Positions 1 to 14,199 are shown, numbered from the stretch's first letter. The stretch is DNA of 64,000 nucleotides from Mucor racemosus (GCA_027405735.1 JAPEHQ010000001.1:6076001-6140000); one strand, 5' to 3'. Made by a program: numbers and translations. The notes: generated from the letters alone by a model not told the origin.

Positions 1-2971
1 ATAATACAGTTGACTATATATATATTTCCAAGGACAAATCAGGAATGGAAATCAAGAACATTATATCAAAGCCAAATATAAACATTTATACATACAACAC
101 TTTGTAGTATACAGTTAATTTAGCATTTGACAGATATATATGTAATCACAAGTTACAGTATATATAGACATTTTGTTCAAGTGTTGATTTTACATGATCC
201 CAGAATATATTATGACGTTACATCTTAAATGAGTATCATATGAAATACAGACCTTCTTGATCGTTTTCATAATTGTCAATTATGCAACTACGTTGAAACT
301 GGTGGGGGCGCATGTGGAATATGTACACATTTATCCACTATATTGATCTCCATTTCATCTGATTCTCAATTAAAGTACAGCTGACATGAATAGACATTTC
401 ACTACTAAATGATATATGCTGATTCATACTAATATAAATTTTCTACCAAGCTTCTATCCTAGCAACTTATAGTTAAAGACCAATCAACCTACTGTGGATT
501 TAATCACACCATTATGATCAAGGACCCATGAATTCTATGAATACACCGATTGGTTACTACCAAGATTTATATCTGACAAGGGGTGTTATTGGCTATGTAT
601 GGACCTAGGAATGCTTACCTAATCTCTCTGATGAAAACTATATAAAGAGGACATTTATTTATTACAAAAGTCCTCAAGTAGAATTTAACTTGATAATAAA
701 ACCCTAATGTTATCTAGTCGAATTCCTATTGTTTTTTTATACTTTTTTCCGTGAATAGCTCTGTCTGTTCCACATTTTTTTCGACTAAACAATCCAAGGG
801 CTTACACAACTTTACTACGGATGGTCTAACACGCAAGAACAAGAATGGCTAAAGAAGATCATCAAGAAGAAGTCTTAACAAGAACATCAACTTAATATTA
901 AAATGAGAATTTATTTGATCACATCTTTGCTAAGCAAAAATTGACAAATGTTCCTAAAAGCTATCGATGTATCATTGAAAAGACTAGGCTTTGCCAAGAT
1001 CTGATTAAAAAAGAATACACTAAATAGACTGATTTTATTTAATATTTGATGAAGACATTCCTAGGTTGCTACCAAGGTTACCAAAAGGTTCAAGTGGCTC
1101 GCTCATCTCAAATCTATGGCTCGAAAGGTTGAATCCAAGAAGTCAAGATTTATCAATCAAATTGAAGTGTTCCATATCCAGAAAAATCATAACAAGATGC
1201 TGTTGTATTACCCTAACTTCACTATGGTTGATTATTTTCAGTTCTTTGAGAAAATATCCATGCTTGCACAATTGATATTGATGCTTGAAAGCAGTATATT
1301 TCTCGTGTTGATACCATTGAGTACACATTTAGAAACATGAATTTGATTACTTGATGAAAGTTGAGAATAATAGTAAGCATATCATTGTTTAGATTGAGAT
1401 TCTGATCAACTTAAAGATCCATGATTAATTGTTCAGCATACTAAGCATGCACATTATCACTGGACTTTCCTCGAAAGCAATTGCCCATCAGGTATTAGTT
1501 TACCAAAATATCCACTTGAATTAGATGGAATATGAGCAAACCAATGAGATTTTGATTTTGTTTACATTTGTTGATTTACAAAATAAATTCATCTTGGATC
1601 TGCTGCTGATGATGACAATGATGGTATTGGTGTTTATGCTGTTGACATTTACATCTAATGTTGAATTGAATATTTTGTTCCAATCATGGAGACAGCAAAT
1701 GCTTATTGTATTGCAATCATCCAGAATCCAAAAATGCAATATTTTCATTAAATGATCCAATCGTTGGGCTACCATTATTTTTGCTTCCAATTCTTTATCA
1801 TATCCATCTACTCCAAACTTGATACAAATGGTTGTACTTAATATCGTCCTCGATCCTTTCTATTTTGAGATTGATGAGATGAATACTATGAGTTTGAGTA
1901 AATACATATGATATATTGATGTCAATACCTTAAATTGGCACAGCTAATATTTCTTTTATTTTGATGGCATTTTTTTGTACTGATGCTGTTGCTTGCACTG
2001 TTGAATTTGATGCTGCAGCTGTAAGAGAATATAGTTTGAGCTTGATACTAATGAAGCCTCTCTTGCCAATGGTTTTAAATCATATTGAACTTGAAAGTTT
2101 ATTCATTTCATTTTATGGTGTTTGCAATTTGATTAAATGCAACGGCTGATTGATATTGATTCTGTTGAAATTGACGTGTTAATTCTTTGTGATTGATGGT
2201 GTTGCTACTGCTATTAGCTGCTGTAAATTTGATGCCACTATAAAAGAATATAACAAAGAAACTTTGACGTGAATAGATACACACGTTGTTATCATAAGGA
2301 ATTATGATTTAAAAAGCAAAATTGAAAGTCTATTATGTACATTTCAAGCCATAGACCATAGTTCAAATGATACAATGAAAGGAAAAACAGTCAATTTGGT
2401 AGCTTTTTGCATACACACTGATTCCTTCAAGTGAAAATAAAACCTTAAAAATGATCATGATGACCTGGATTAAATACTATTTAAACATTACAAAGGCTAC
2501 ATTGATTGTTTAAAACAATTCTACAAACGATTGAGTGAAACATCAACTACGAATACAAGATATTCAAATGACTTTCTGTCTGATCTTTCATTCAACAATT
2601 ACTCAATTTTATTCGGAATTTGGCTAGCTTTGATGTATCTTCTCAAGAAGGTTTATCAAGTCAACAATATAATGATTGACTTTTGCTGTACACAAACTCC
2701 TGAATCAAAACTCAATGAAGTAAATAAAAATGAAAAGACAAACACAAAGGGCATTTTTTATTATTATTGTAATGTTAAACATGTATCGATCTTGAAACGG
2801 CATTAATCCTGAAAATCTGAAGTATTTATGACCAAGTCGAGATGTACAGTAGTAAAAGAGTCAAAACTAGAAAGTAAACAAAGATGATTTTGAGATTTAA
2901 GCAAAACTAAAATCACTGTATTATTTCAACGAATCTTGATTGTACGATCAAACAGTTGCACTATGCAAATG

Positions 2972-3135
2972 AAAGGCAAACATTGACTACAAATTCGATC
3001 GAGATCCTTGTTAAATACGGAAGACGTTGGCTATATGGAATGATACAATTTTATCATGTAGAGAAAAGGAAAACATCGACTATAAAATTGATCGAGATCC
3101 TTAGGTAAATGCAGTGAATGTTGATCATAAAATCA
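2972..3135. repeat. Imperfect ~92-bp direct duplication inside the 5161-bp unit
   Basis: Two neighbouring segments, from about 2972 and 3064, share the pattern AAAGG-AAACAT-GACTA-AAATT followed by GATCGAGATCCTT and a partly conserved tail ending in GTTG. The same pair recurs 5161 bases later in unit 2. It shows that the unit itself grew by internal duplication. Confidence 0.6.
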
Positions 3136-4559
3136 AGCCAATTCCACGTATATTACATCGTTATTTACATTAAAAATGCAAACTACGAGACCAAATTATA
3201 TCCCATACACTTATCATGGATTAATGCTATCAGATCAATATATTATCATTTATTACATCAATAAAGGAATGTTGACTAGGCACCAAACAATATCTTTTGT
3301 TATGTGTTGATAGGAAAATGTTGGCTCTAGATTACCACAACATTATTTGAAGGATTTTGCAAAAATTACATGACTAAATTTGATCAATGAATACACTTTA
3401 TTTATACCATGCAAATTGCAGTTAAATATATAAAGGTTGGTCAAATGTGATCAATCAATATCCTTTCTTTTACCATGTTGACCTGACGTTTAACAACAAT
3501 TGAATGCAGGATCAATAGCAGGCATATTGAACATTTTACACGGTTTCAAAAGTTCAATGAATTGATGATTCACCTCAAATCACTTTAATACAAAGGCATT
3601 GAAGAGTGTGTGCTGCAGTGATCTACTATATAAAAATAGACTCCAGGACTACATGAGGTTTCCAATGTCGATATGCTACACTTACAACCCACATATCGTA
3701 CGATAAGGTGCATACCAACCATTTAACCATGGTTCTACAATTGATTCGTGGCATATGATGTCTGACCATTTCAGTAGAAATTGGCTACAACCATAGCTTC
3801 ACATCAATGCAATACATATCATACAAACAAAATACATTAGAGATTGTTAACAAAATCCTTTATCAGCAGTGTTATTCCATATTCCCAAGCAATTTTTATC
3901 TTGGTTTATGCGATTTAATACGCTTGTACCGTAAAATTAACTAAAATATGATGATCGAAAATTGGAAAGTGCACTGTTTACATGTTGATGCTCCCTTAGG
4001 AAGCTCATTGTATCTGGCATCTATAATTTTAGACGTACAATCAATGCTTTATCAATATCATTTGGTTTGTACGCTTATATGCCACATTTGGGTATTGTGA
4101 ATTTATTATCGATCACTATAAATGATGTATCACTTGTTACACATGTATAATAAAATGTCCTATTAGAGTCATTTTAATCACTACATGGTATACTAAAGAA
4201 ATGTCTAATACTTAATTTTACGCAACTTGAAGGGTTTCGCATACTTCAATCACTGGGAACTTTCGCCGCTTTTATGCCCATAAATGACATAAAGAGCTTG
4301 GTGGGGGACAGGATGTAGTTAAATGTTGTACCAACAAATCATATTTTAACCACATCATATAAAATTGAGGGTTTAAAAGATGAATCTCGTTTTAAAAAAC
4401 TTAATCAAATGTAGTATGTACCAAAAGAAAAATATCATTCAATACAATAAGCTTAGCATTATGTATGATGAAGAAAATAACATGGATTTCATAATACTGA
4501 TGATGAAAAGAAATTCTATACGATTGAATATCATTATACAATATAAGAATTCAACAATT

Positions 4560-4638
4560 TATGTTACAATAAGCCACAGCATTATATCAATATAAGCCGT
4601 AGCATTATGTTACAATAAGCAATAGCATTATGTTACAA
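4560..4638. repeat. 23-bp tandem repeat, 3.4 copies (array unit 1)
   Basis: Three 23-bp units start at 4560, 4583 and 4606, with a 10-base partial fourth. The consensus reads TATGTTACAATAAGC followed by N-AxAGCAT. The middle unit is the most diverged. Confidence 0.9.
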
Positions 4639-7600
4639 ACAAAGAAATCAATTTACATAAAAAACAACAACTTGAGGCTGCGTTTGCTGATCCATTTGAA
4701 ATACTAAAGAGGTCTATATATATGCTCGTAAAACAAAGCAATATGAATGAACCCAAACATCGAAAGTAAAAAATCGAGTAAAATAGAAGCTAAACATCAG
4801 TTAGACTCTAAGCAATATATATATATGTATATATAAGAATATAGCGAGGTTGAACAAAAGAGCATTATGTACCAGAATACTTGAAGACAGCATTCGATTA
4901 GATGGACGCATTTAAAAGAATCTGCAATGTAATTCATGGAAGGATAAGATAGCATTTTATAAGATGAAAACACTTGATAAAATCTACAAATCCGAAGAAA
5001 CAATAACTGCATCAGTCAATACCCTTAACAGAGAGAACCAAATTACATTATTAGGTAGAATCAAGAGAACATGAAATTTGATAAAATGACAGGCTGTATT
5101 AACAATCAAGCACTGCAACTATCAAAACAATTTTGACAATGTGCAATGAAACATGTATTTGATAATACAGTTGACTATATATATATTTCCAAGGACAAAT
5201 CAGGAATGGAAATCAAGAACATTATATCAAAGCCAAATATAAACATTTATACATACAACACTTTGTAGTATACAGTTAATTTAGCATTTGACAGATATAT
5301 ATGTAATCACAAGTTACAGTATATATAGACATTTTGTTCAAGTGTTGATTTTACATGATCCCAGAATATATTATGACGTTACATCTTAAATGAGTATCAT
5401 ATGAAATACAGACCTTCTTGATCGTTTTCATAATTGTCAATTATGCAACTACGTTGAAACTGGTGGGGGCGCATGTGGAATATGTACACATTTATCCACT
5501 ATATTGATCTCCATTTCATCTGATTCTCAATTAAAGTACAGCTGACATGAATAGACATTTCACTACTAAATGATATATGCTGATTCATACTAATATAAAT
5601 TTTCTACCAAGCTTCTATCCTAGCAACTTATAGTTAAAGACCAATCAACCTACTGTGGATTTAATCACACCATTATGATCAAGGACCCATGAATTCTATG
5701 AATACACCGATTGGTTACTACCAAGATTTATATCTGACAAGGGGTGTTATTGGCTATGTATGGACCTAGGAATGCTTACCTAATCTCTCTGATGAAAACT
5801 ATATAAAGAGGACATTTATTTATTACAAAAGTCCTCAAGTAGAATTTAACTTGATAATAAAACCCTAATGTTATCTAGTCGAATTCCTATTGTTTTTTTA
5901 TACTTTTTTCCGTGAATAGCTCTGTCTGTTCCACATTTTTTTCGACTAAACAATCCAAGGGCTTACACAACTTTACTACGGATGGTCTAACACGCAAGAA
6001 CAAGAATGGCTAAAGAAGATCATCAAGAAGAAGTCTTAACAAGAACATCAACTTAATATTAAAATGAGAATTTATTTGATCACATCTTTGCTAAGCAAAA
6101 ATTGACAAATGTTCCTAAAAGCTATCGATGTATCATTGAAAAGACTAGGCTTTGCCAAGATCTGATTAAAAAAGAATACACTAAATAGACTGATTTTATT
6201 TAATATTTGATGAAGACATTCCTAGGTTGCTACCAAGGTTACCAAAAGGTTCAAGTGGCTCGCTCATCTCAAATCTATGGCTCGAAAGGTTGAATCCAAG
6301 AAGTCAAGATTTATCAATCAAATTGAAGTGTTCCATATCCAGAAAAATCATAACAAGATGCTGTTGTATTACCCTAACTTCACTATGGTTGATTATTTTC
6401 AGTTCTTTGAGAAAATATCCATGCTTGCACAATTGATATTGATGCTTGAAAGCAGTATATTTCTCGTGTTGATACCATTGAGTACACATTTAGAAACATG
6501 AATTTGATTACTTGATGAAAGTTGAGAATAATAGTAAGCATATCATTGTTTAGATTGAGATTCTGATCAACTTAAAGATCCATGATTAATTGTTCAGCAT
6601 ACTAAGCATGCACATTATCACTGGACTTTCCTCGAAAGCAATTGCCCATCAGGTATTAGTTTACCAAAATATCCACTTGAATTAGATGGAATATGAGCAA
6701 ACCAATGAGATTTTGATTTTGTTTACATTTGTTGATTTACAAAATAAATTCATCTTGGATCTGCTGCTGATGATGACAATGATGGTATTGGTGTTTATGC
6801 TGTTGACATTTACATCTAATGTTGAATTGAATATTTTGTTCCAATCATGGAGACAGCAAATGCTTATTGTATTGCAATCATCCAGAATCCAAAAATGCAA
6901 TATTTTCATTAAATGATCCAATCGTTGGGCTACCATTATTTTTGCTTCCAATTCTTTATCATATCCATCTACTCCAAACTTGATACAAATGGTTGTACTT
7001 AATATCGTCCTCGATCCTTTCTATTTTGAGATTGATGAGATGAATACTATGAGTTTGAGTAAATACATATGATATATTGATGTCAATACCTTAAATTGGC
7101 ACAGCTAATATTTCTTTTATTTTGATGGCATTTTTTTGTACTGATGCTGTTGCTTGCACTGTTGAATTTGATGCTGCAGCTGTAAGAGAATATAGTTTGA
7201 GCTTGATACTAATGAAGCCTCTCTTGCCAATGGTTTTAAATCATATTGAACTTGAAAGTTTATTCATTTCATTTTATGGTGTTTGCAATTTGATTAAATG
7301 CAACGGCTGATTGATATTGATTCTGTTGAAATTGACGTGTTAATTCTTTGTGATTGATGGTGTTGCTACTGCTATTAGCTGCTGTAAATTTGATGCCACT
7401 ATAAAAGAATATAACAAAGAAACTTTGACGTGAATAGATACACACGTTGTTATCATAAGGAATTATGATTTAAAAAGCAAAATTGAAAGTCTATTATGTA
7501 CATTTCAAGCCATAGACCATAGTTCAAATGATACAATGAAAGGAAAAACAGTCAATTTGGTAGCTTTTTGCATACACACTGATTCCTTCAAGTGAAAATA

Positions 7601-9720
7601 AAACCTTAAAAATGATCATGATGACCTGGATTAAATACTATTTAAACATTACAAAGGCTACATTGATTGTTTAAAACAATTCTACAAACGATTGAGTGAA
7701 ACATCAACTACGAATACAAGATATTCAAATGACTTTCTGTCTGATCTTTCATTCAACAATTACTCAATTTTATTCGGAATTTGGCTAGCTTTGATGTATC
7801 TTCTCAAGAAGGTTTATCAAGTCAACAATATAATGATTGACTTTTGCTGTACACAAACTCCTGAATCAAAACTCAATGAAGTAAATAAAAATGAAAAGAC
7901 AAACACAAAGGGCATTTTTTATTATTATTGTAATGTTAAACATGTATCGATCTTGAAACGGCATTAATCCTGAAAATCTGAAGTATTTATGACCAAGTCG
8001 AGATGTACAGTAGTAAAAGAGTCAAAACTAGAAAGTAAACAAAGATGATTTTGAGATTTAAGCAAAACTAAAATCACTGTATTATTTCAACGAATCTTGA
8101 TTGTACGATCAAACAGTTGCACTATGCAAATGAAAGGCAAACATTGACTACAAATTCGATCGAGATCCTTGTTAAATACGGAAGACGTTGGCTATATGGA
8201 ATGATACAATTTTATCATGTAGAGAAAAGGAAAACATCGACTATAAAATTGATCGAGATCCTTAGGTAAATGCAGTGAATGTTGATCATAAAATCAAGCC
8301 AATTCCACGTATATTACATCGTTATTTACATTAAAAATGCAAACTACGAGACCAAATTATATCCCATACACTTATCATGGATTAATGCTATCAGATCAAT
8401 ATATTATCATTTATTACATCAATAAAGGAATGTTGACTAGGCACCAAACAATATCTTTTGTTATGTGTTGATAGGAAAATGTTGGCTCTAGATTACCACA
8501 ACATTATTTGAAGGATTTTGCAAAAATTACATGACTAAATTTGATCAATGAATACACTTTATTTATACCATGCAAATTGCAGTTAAATATATAAAGGTTG
8601 GTCAAATGTGATCAATCAATATCCTTTCTTTTACCATGTTGACCTGACGTTTAACAACAATTGAATGCAGGATCAATAGCAGGCATATTGAACATTTTAC
8701 ACGGTTTCAAAAGTTCAATGAATTGATGATTCACCTCAAATCACTTTAATACAAAGGCATTGAAGAGTGTGTGCTGCAGTGATCTACTATATAAAAATAG
8801 ACTCCAGGACTACATGAGGTTTCCAATGTCGATATGCTACACTTACAACCCACATATCGTACGATAAGGTGCATACCAACCATTTAACCATGGTTCTACA
8901 ATTGATTCGTGGCATATGATGTCTGACCATTTCAGTAGAAATTGGCTACAACCATAGCTTCACATCAATGCAATACATATCATACAAACAAAATACATTA
9001 GAGATTGTTAACAAAATCCTTTATCAGCAGTGTTATTCCATATTCCCAAGCAATTTTTATCTTGGTTTATGCGATTTAATACGCTTGTACCGTAAAATTA
9101 ACTAAAATATGATGATCGAAAATTGGAAAGTGCACTGTTTACATGTTGATGCTCCCTTAGGAAGCTCATTGTATCTGGCATCTATAATTTTAGACGTACA
9201 ATCAATGCTTTATCAATATCATTTGGTTTGTACGCTTATATGCCACATTTGGGTATTGTGAATTTATTATCGATCACTATAAATGATGTATCACTTGTTA
9301 CACATGTATAATAAAATGTCCTATTAGAGTCATTTTAATCACTACATGGTATACTAAAGAAATGTCTAATACTTAATTTTACGCAACTTGAAGGGTTTCG
9401 CATACTTCAATCACTGGGAACTTTCGCCGCTTTTATGCCCATAAATGACATAAAGAGCTTGGTGGGGGACAGGATGTAGTTAAATGTTGTACCAACAAAT
9501 CATATTTTAACCACATCATATAAAATTGAGGGTTTAAAAGATGAATCTCGTTTTAAAAAACTTAATCAAATGTAGTATGTACCAAAAGAAAAATATCATT
9601 CAATACAATAAGCTTAGCATTATGTATGATGAAGAAAATAACATGGATTTCATAATACTGATGATGAAAAGAAATTCTATACGATTGAATATCATTATAC
9701 AATATAAGAATTCAACAATT

Positions 9721-9799
9721 TATGTTACAATAAGCCACAGCATTATATCAATATAAGCCGTAGCATTATGTTACAATAAGCAATAGCATTATGTTACAA
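9721..9799. repeat. 23-bp tandem repeat, 3.4 copies (array unit 2)
   Basis: This is the 5161-base-shifted copy of the 23-bp repeat at 4560, with the same copy number and the same substitutions. It was therefore duplicated with the long unit rather than arising independently. Confidence 0.9.
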
Positions 9800-11096
9800 A
9801 CAAAGAAATCAATTTACATAAAAAACAACAACTTGAGGCTGCGTTTGCTGATCCATTTGAAATACTAAAGAGGTCTATATATATGCTCGTAAAACAAAGC
9901 AATATGAATGAACCCAAACATCGAAAGTAAAAAATCGAGTAAAATAGAAGCTAAACATCAGTTAGACTCTAAGCAATATATATATATGTATATATAAGAA
10001 TATAGCGAGGTTGAACAAAAGAGCATTATGTACCAGAATACTTGAAGACAGCATTCGATTAGATGGACGCATTTAAAAGAATCTGCAATGTAATTCATGG
10101 AAGGATAAGATAGCATTTTATAAGATGAAAACACTTGATAAAATCTACAAATCCGAAGAAACAATAACTGCATCAGTCAATACCCTTAACAGAGAGAACC
10201 AAATTACATTATTAGGTAGAATCAAGAGAACATGAAATTTGATAAAATGACAGGCTGTATTAACAATCAAGCACTGCAACTATCAAAACAATTTTGACAA
10301 TGTGCAATGAAACATGTATTTGATAATACAGTTGACTATATATATATTTCCAAGGACAAATCAGGAATGGAAATCAAGAACATTATATCAAAGCCAAATA
10401 TAAACATTTATACATACAACACTTTGTAGTATACAGTTAATTTAGCATTTGACAGATATATATGTAATCACAAGTTACAGTATATATAGACATTTTGTTC
10501 AAGTGTTGATTTTACATGATCCCAGAATATATTATGACGTTACATCTTAAATGAGTATCATATGAAATACAGACCTTCTTGATCGTTTTCATAATTGTCA
10601 ATTATGCAACTACGTTGAAACTGGTGGGGGCGCATGTGGAATATGTACACATTTATCCACTATATTGATCTCCATTTCATCTGATTCTCAATTAAAGTAC
10701 AGCTGACATGAATAGACATTTCACTACTAAATGATATATGCTGATTCATACTAATATAAATTTTCTACCAAGCTTCTATCCTAGCAACTTATAGTTAAAG
10801 ACCAATCAACCTACTGTGGATTTAATCACACCATTATGATCAAGGACCCATGAATTCTATGAATACACCGATTGGTTACTACCAAGATTTATATCTGACA
10901 AGGGGTGTTATTGGCTATGTATGGACCTAGGAATGCTTACCTAATCTCTCTGATGAAAACTATATAAAGAGGACATTTATTTATTACAAAAGTCCTCAAG
11001 TAGAATTTAACTTGATAATAAAACCCTAATGTTATCTAGTCGAATTCCTATTGTTTTTTTATACTTTTTTCCGTGAATAGCTCTGTCTGTTCCACA

Positions 11097-11810
11097 GCCT
11101 ATTTTGTTTAATTTATGGGTTGATGCGCTGTAATTGAAATGTCAAAAGAGTCTGTATAAATAATCTTGCCAGAAAGTTACACTTTTATTAACAATACATC
11201 CTTTGGATGTATTTATATACATTAATTATAACTATTACTAGGGTCTTACTATCTAAGAATATGATGTAATTCAATGATCCACATTGATTTACTGTAACAC
11301 TAATTATAGACTGTGACCTTGGATGTGAGACCTATGATGAGTACTGACATAACAGTAATGCTGCCTTTACATTAGCTTAAATGAGAAATTGAACAGGGTT
11401 TTAATTGCGCTACATAATGTAAAGCCTTGAAAATCCTTTTCTACGTGTGTCGTTTCTCTATTTTTGTTTTCTCATATTCCAAGGAGATATTTCTGTTTGA
11501 TAAGACATATCAGACTATGAAGCTGGTATTCTTTTGTTTTATCTGAATACGCATTTTAACGACATAAGAAACTAATGTTTTTAATATATGTAGCAGTCTA
11601 TATTAGAGACTGATATTTTTATTTAAACGCATTTTAAGATCAAATATCATTATTTACGACTGTATTGTTGAACGTATTTAGTGATTACCAGATCAAATCG
11701 AAGGCAATAATATTTATATCTACTCAATGGAAAGCTAGAACTGGATACAAACCCATGGAATTTTTCAGAAAAGCGATAAATTTCAAATGATATAGAAACA
11801 CAACAAAAGA
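11097..11810 (+). repeat. Dispersed repeat family A, copy 1
   Basis: It begins with GCCTATTTTGTTTAATTTAT directly at the end of the truncated 5161-bp unit and is similar to 21571-22060 on the same strand. It carries about 220 extra bases near its start compared with copy 2. The right end is near GATATAGAAACA. No coding potential is evident and the family is not recognised. Confidence 0.85.
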
Positions 11811-12402
11811 ATGATATAATGTCTTGTCTAATAGCCATAGTTTTGATCGTAGCTACTGTATACTTGAAAACAAATCTTCTTACAACTGACATTCGTAAGC
11901 TAAGATAGTAAGTTTGAAAATCGTTAATTTGTTTAAATTTTATGTGTGACAAAGTAACATTTATAACCTTAGGTTTGGTTTGCAGATAAATTTAAGCAGT
12001 AAGTGCCATTTACGTTTATGCTCGAGCAAAAAAAAACCATTGTTGCTACAAACATTATAGCAATAAACACATTTACAAATGATAATAATAATTGTGAATA
12101 TATTGGCAGTTGCATTTATTGCTCTACAACAACAATTTATTGAGTTGTATTATCTATAACATATATCAATGAAAGCAAATGTAATTTAAAACCACATTTT
12201 AGTAAAAAAATCCAACGAAATTTTGAGAACGGTACAATGCTCATGTATAAATTAATTTGTGCCCATACTATCAGCTCATTATGCTTATGGGCAATTCTAC
12301 TATCATGGGATTAATGCCATCATGCACACGGACAGAATCTTTAATGCTGCACATACAGGCTTTTCGTTGTGCTGGTGTGCAGTTTCTTTTGTTGTGTCCA
12401 TG
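11811..12402. other. Intergenic, with repeat D copy 1 at about 11960-12130
   Basis: No gene is visible. Bases 11960-12130 resemble 19975-20135 on the same strand, sharing ATAAATTTAAGCAGTAAGTG and TTTATGCTCGAGCAAA. In copy 2 this repeat lies directly against the end of element B. Otherwise the stretch is AT-rich and featureless to me. Confidence 0.7.
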
Positions 12403-12943
12403 TGTTTTGTATGCCACCTAGATAGTATCACACGTCATCGCCTTCTACAGTACTAATACACCTCACAATCTATTGACTACGACATGTATTGAAGTGCAAA
12501 GTCTTGATATCATCGGATATAAGAAACTCCTAGTTTACCAAGTTTAATCCAATAATTACCAAAGACGCTTGGACCTCAATTATGACACCATATTAGTTTA
12601 TCCTAGCAGTTAATCAATCAAGTAGTTATCAAATCAACATCCAAACACATTTAGCGCAGCATTGAAACAAGACAACTCACAAGCTTTGCAAGCACGGTTA
12701 AATTATAATTGATCCATTTCAATTCATCGATTACTATCAAACAGATCTAATGGTTCAATATTGTCTTAAATTACATCTCAGAATCTCAATGTCAAATCAA
12801 TATAATAGGGCATACTTTTACTGTATATCTAAATAAACTATATCTTGTTTTTATTATACAGTTAAATAACTGACTCATTACTCATTTTCTTTTAATTGTA
12901 TTCTTTTTTAAGCGTTATTTATCAAACCTAAAAATATACGGCA
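12403..12943 (+). mobile_element. LTR-like element B, copy 1
   Basis: This ~541-bp copy is similar to copies at 19431 (-), 46319 (+) and 60244 (-). In the best-preserved copies the family starts TGTTGTAT and ends ATACGACA. These are near-perfect short inverted ends with the TG...CA form of retrotransposon LTRs. Here the ends have drifted to TGTTTTGT and ATACGGCA. Internal landmarks are TCTATTGACTACGACATGTA, CGCTTGGACCTCAATTATGA and CGCAGCATTGAAACAAGACA. There is no internal region next to it, so it would be a solo LTR or a non-autonomous element. I see no target-site duplication. Confidence 0.75.
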
Positions 12944-13780
12944 AAGTTAAAACTAGATTGTTGCGTCCACAAGTCTGTGTACATTCCTTGGGTAAGATTA
13001 CAACAAAGATTGATATGATAAGTTCTACATTGCTGTGTATTATGTTATTATAAAGCTCAGTTTATACTGTATGTATCGAGGAATGTGGAACTGGTGTGTG
13101 TTACCTGAGACTTGATTGGAAATATATATGTATTTAAATAGGCTCATTTTAGACTGGTCATTATAATTAGAGAATGTGAATATAAAAGAAGATGCTTTGA
13201 TCTTATAATAAAATTCTTTAGTTTTAATGTGCTCTTTCATTTGATAGCAGTTTTTCTTTATTTTTGATAAATGATTTAGTACATGTTTTAGCTTCTAAAT
13301 TGATATAATCTCCTGGCGTAAAATCAAAGCGCTCTCGGATATATATACAATATATACAGTATACGTATACTGTTGGTAAATAATTTTCTTGTATATATTA
13401 TGTAACAATCAAGCAAATTTGCGTAATTTTTTTGATGAAGCTGCGTGGTGGGTTTATAAAGAATACATCAATACATATATATTCTGTGCGTTCTACGTTT
13501 TTTTTAATACTGTCAATGGATTTATAAGTGCTTAGTTGTATCATTCAATACTTTTTTGGATCAGAACAAAAAAATAAAAAATAATAAATAGATGGATAAC
13601 ACAATTAATTTCAATCTTGTAATTTTTATTATGCAATATAAAAATTATGGATCGATATTATAAACAATAAAATTCTCTAAGATGGAGGAAAAGTAACTTT
13701 TGATATAATTGGTTTAATGGAGTAGATAGTTAGCCGTTCAAAATAACGTTTCCAGCAACACCACGAGGAGGTCTATCTAC
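12944..13780. other. Intergenic, no gene seen
   Basis: AT-rich sequence with short TATATA runs near 13340-13400. No convincing coding frame, RNA gene or repeat copy was found. Confidence 0.5.
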
Positions 13781-14071
13781 ATGTTGCCATTTGACTTTAT
13801 AGTTTGTATACCACCATACTATAAAGTGATATTAAAATCAAGCGGATGCTATGAAATCAATACGACTCCGATTGCCAGAAAGGGCTATAGTTTCCAGCCG
13901 GTTACCGTGAAAGAAGACTATAAGACCCTAAAAGGGGGAGAGGCCGCAAGTCCACGCATGGAGAGCAACCAGGTTAAATTGAATCAGGATTACCAATTGT
14001 ACAAAAACAAACAACTGAGTATAATAACCGAATTTACTAAGATAGCATCAAAACAGATATTATCCCAATAA
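13781..14071 (+). CDS. Possible small ORF of unknown function with a 10-bp hairpin
   Basis: A 96-codon ATG-initiated frame lies in a patch visibly richer in G and C than its surroundings. The product is unrecognised. It is rich in Lys, Gln and Tyr, with a hydrophobic first ~20 residues. Bases 13794-13803 and 13818-13827 are perfect inverted repeats (ACTTTATAGT / ACTATAAAGT) with a 14-base loop inside the 5' part of the frame. It ends just before a copy of the ~91-bp repeat and the minisatellite, so it may be part of the same repeat assemblage. The coding claim is weak: there is no homology I can name and no splice or promoter signal. Confidence 0.25.
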   Translation: MLPFDFIVCIPPYYKVILKSSGCYEINTTPIARKGYSFQPVTVKEDYKTLKGGEAASPRMESNQVKLNQDYQLYKNKQLSIITEFTKIASKQILSQ

Positions 14072-14093
14072 AGGTGGTAAAAGTTATCGCTTT

Positions 14094-14155
14094 TTTTCGA
14101 TCAAATCATTTTGATTCTTAAACCTACGTAAGGTGTATCAAAAATCAGATAACGA
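14094..14155. repeat. Left-hand unit of the ~91-bp repeat bordering the minisatellite
   Basis: It contains GATCAAATCATTTTGATTCT, TTAAACC and CAAAAATCAGATAACG. These match the units at 16170-16432 on the other side of the minisatellite (TCAAATCATTTCGACTCTTA ... CAAAAATCAGATA). Confidence 0.6.
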
Positions 14156-14199
14156 AAAGATGCTTTAACTTCTAGATGGAATAAAATAAAAACAAAGAC

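Larger units (their letters stand above)
1..11096. repeat. 5161-bp tandem repeat array, 2.15 units
   Basis: Units begin at 1, 5162 and 10323 with the same start (ATAATACAGTTGACTATATA). Units 1 and 2 look identical wherever I compared them, including every short reading frame in both. The third unit stops after 774 bases at 11096, where it meets repeat family A abruptly. No reading frame in the unit exceeds about 90 codons and none shows a recognisable domain. Stretches around 900-1400 and 1520-1760 of the unit read as loosely protein-like but are interrupted, so decayed coding sequence is possible and unproven. The left end of the array lies outside the window. It may be subtelomeric or pericentromeric satellite, or a recent segmental duplication; an assembly artefact cannot be excluded. 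Confidence 0.97.

Noticed and set aside
1066..5012. Short ORFs of 60-91 codons in the 5161-bp unit, repeated in each copy
   Set aside because: They recur only because the unit is duplicated. Several need non-ATG starts, none has a recognisable motif, and overlapping frames exist on both strands.
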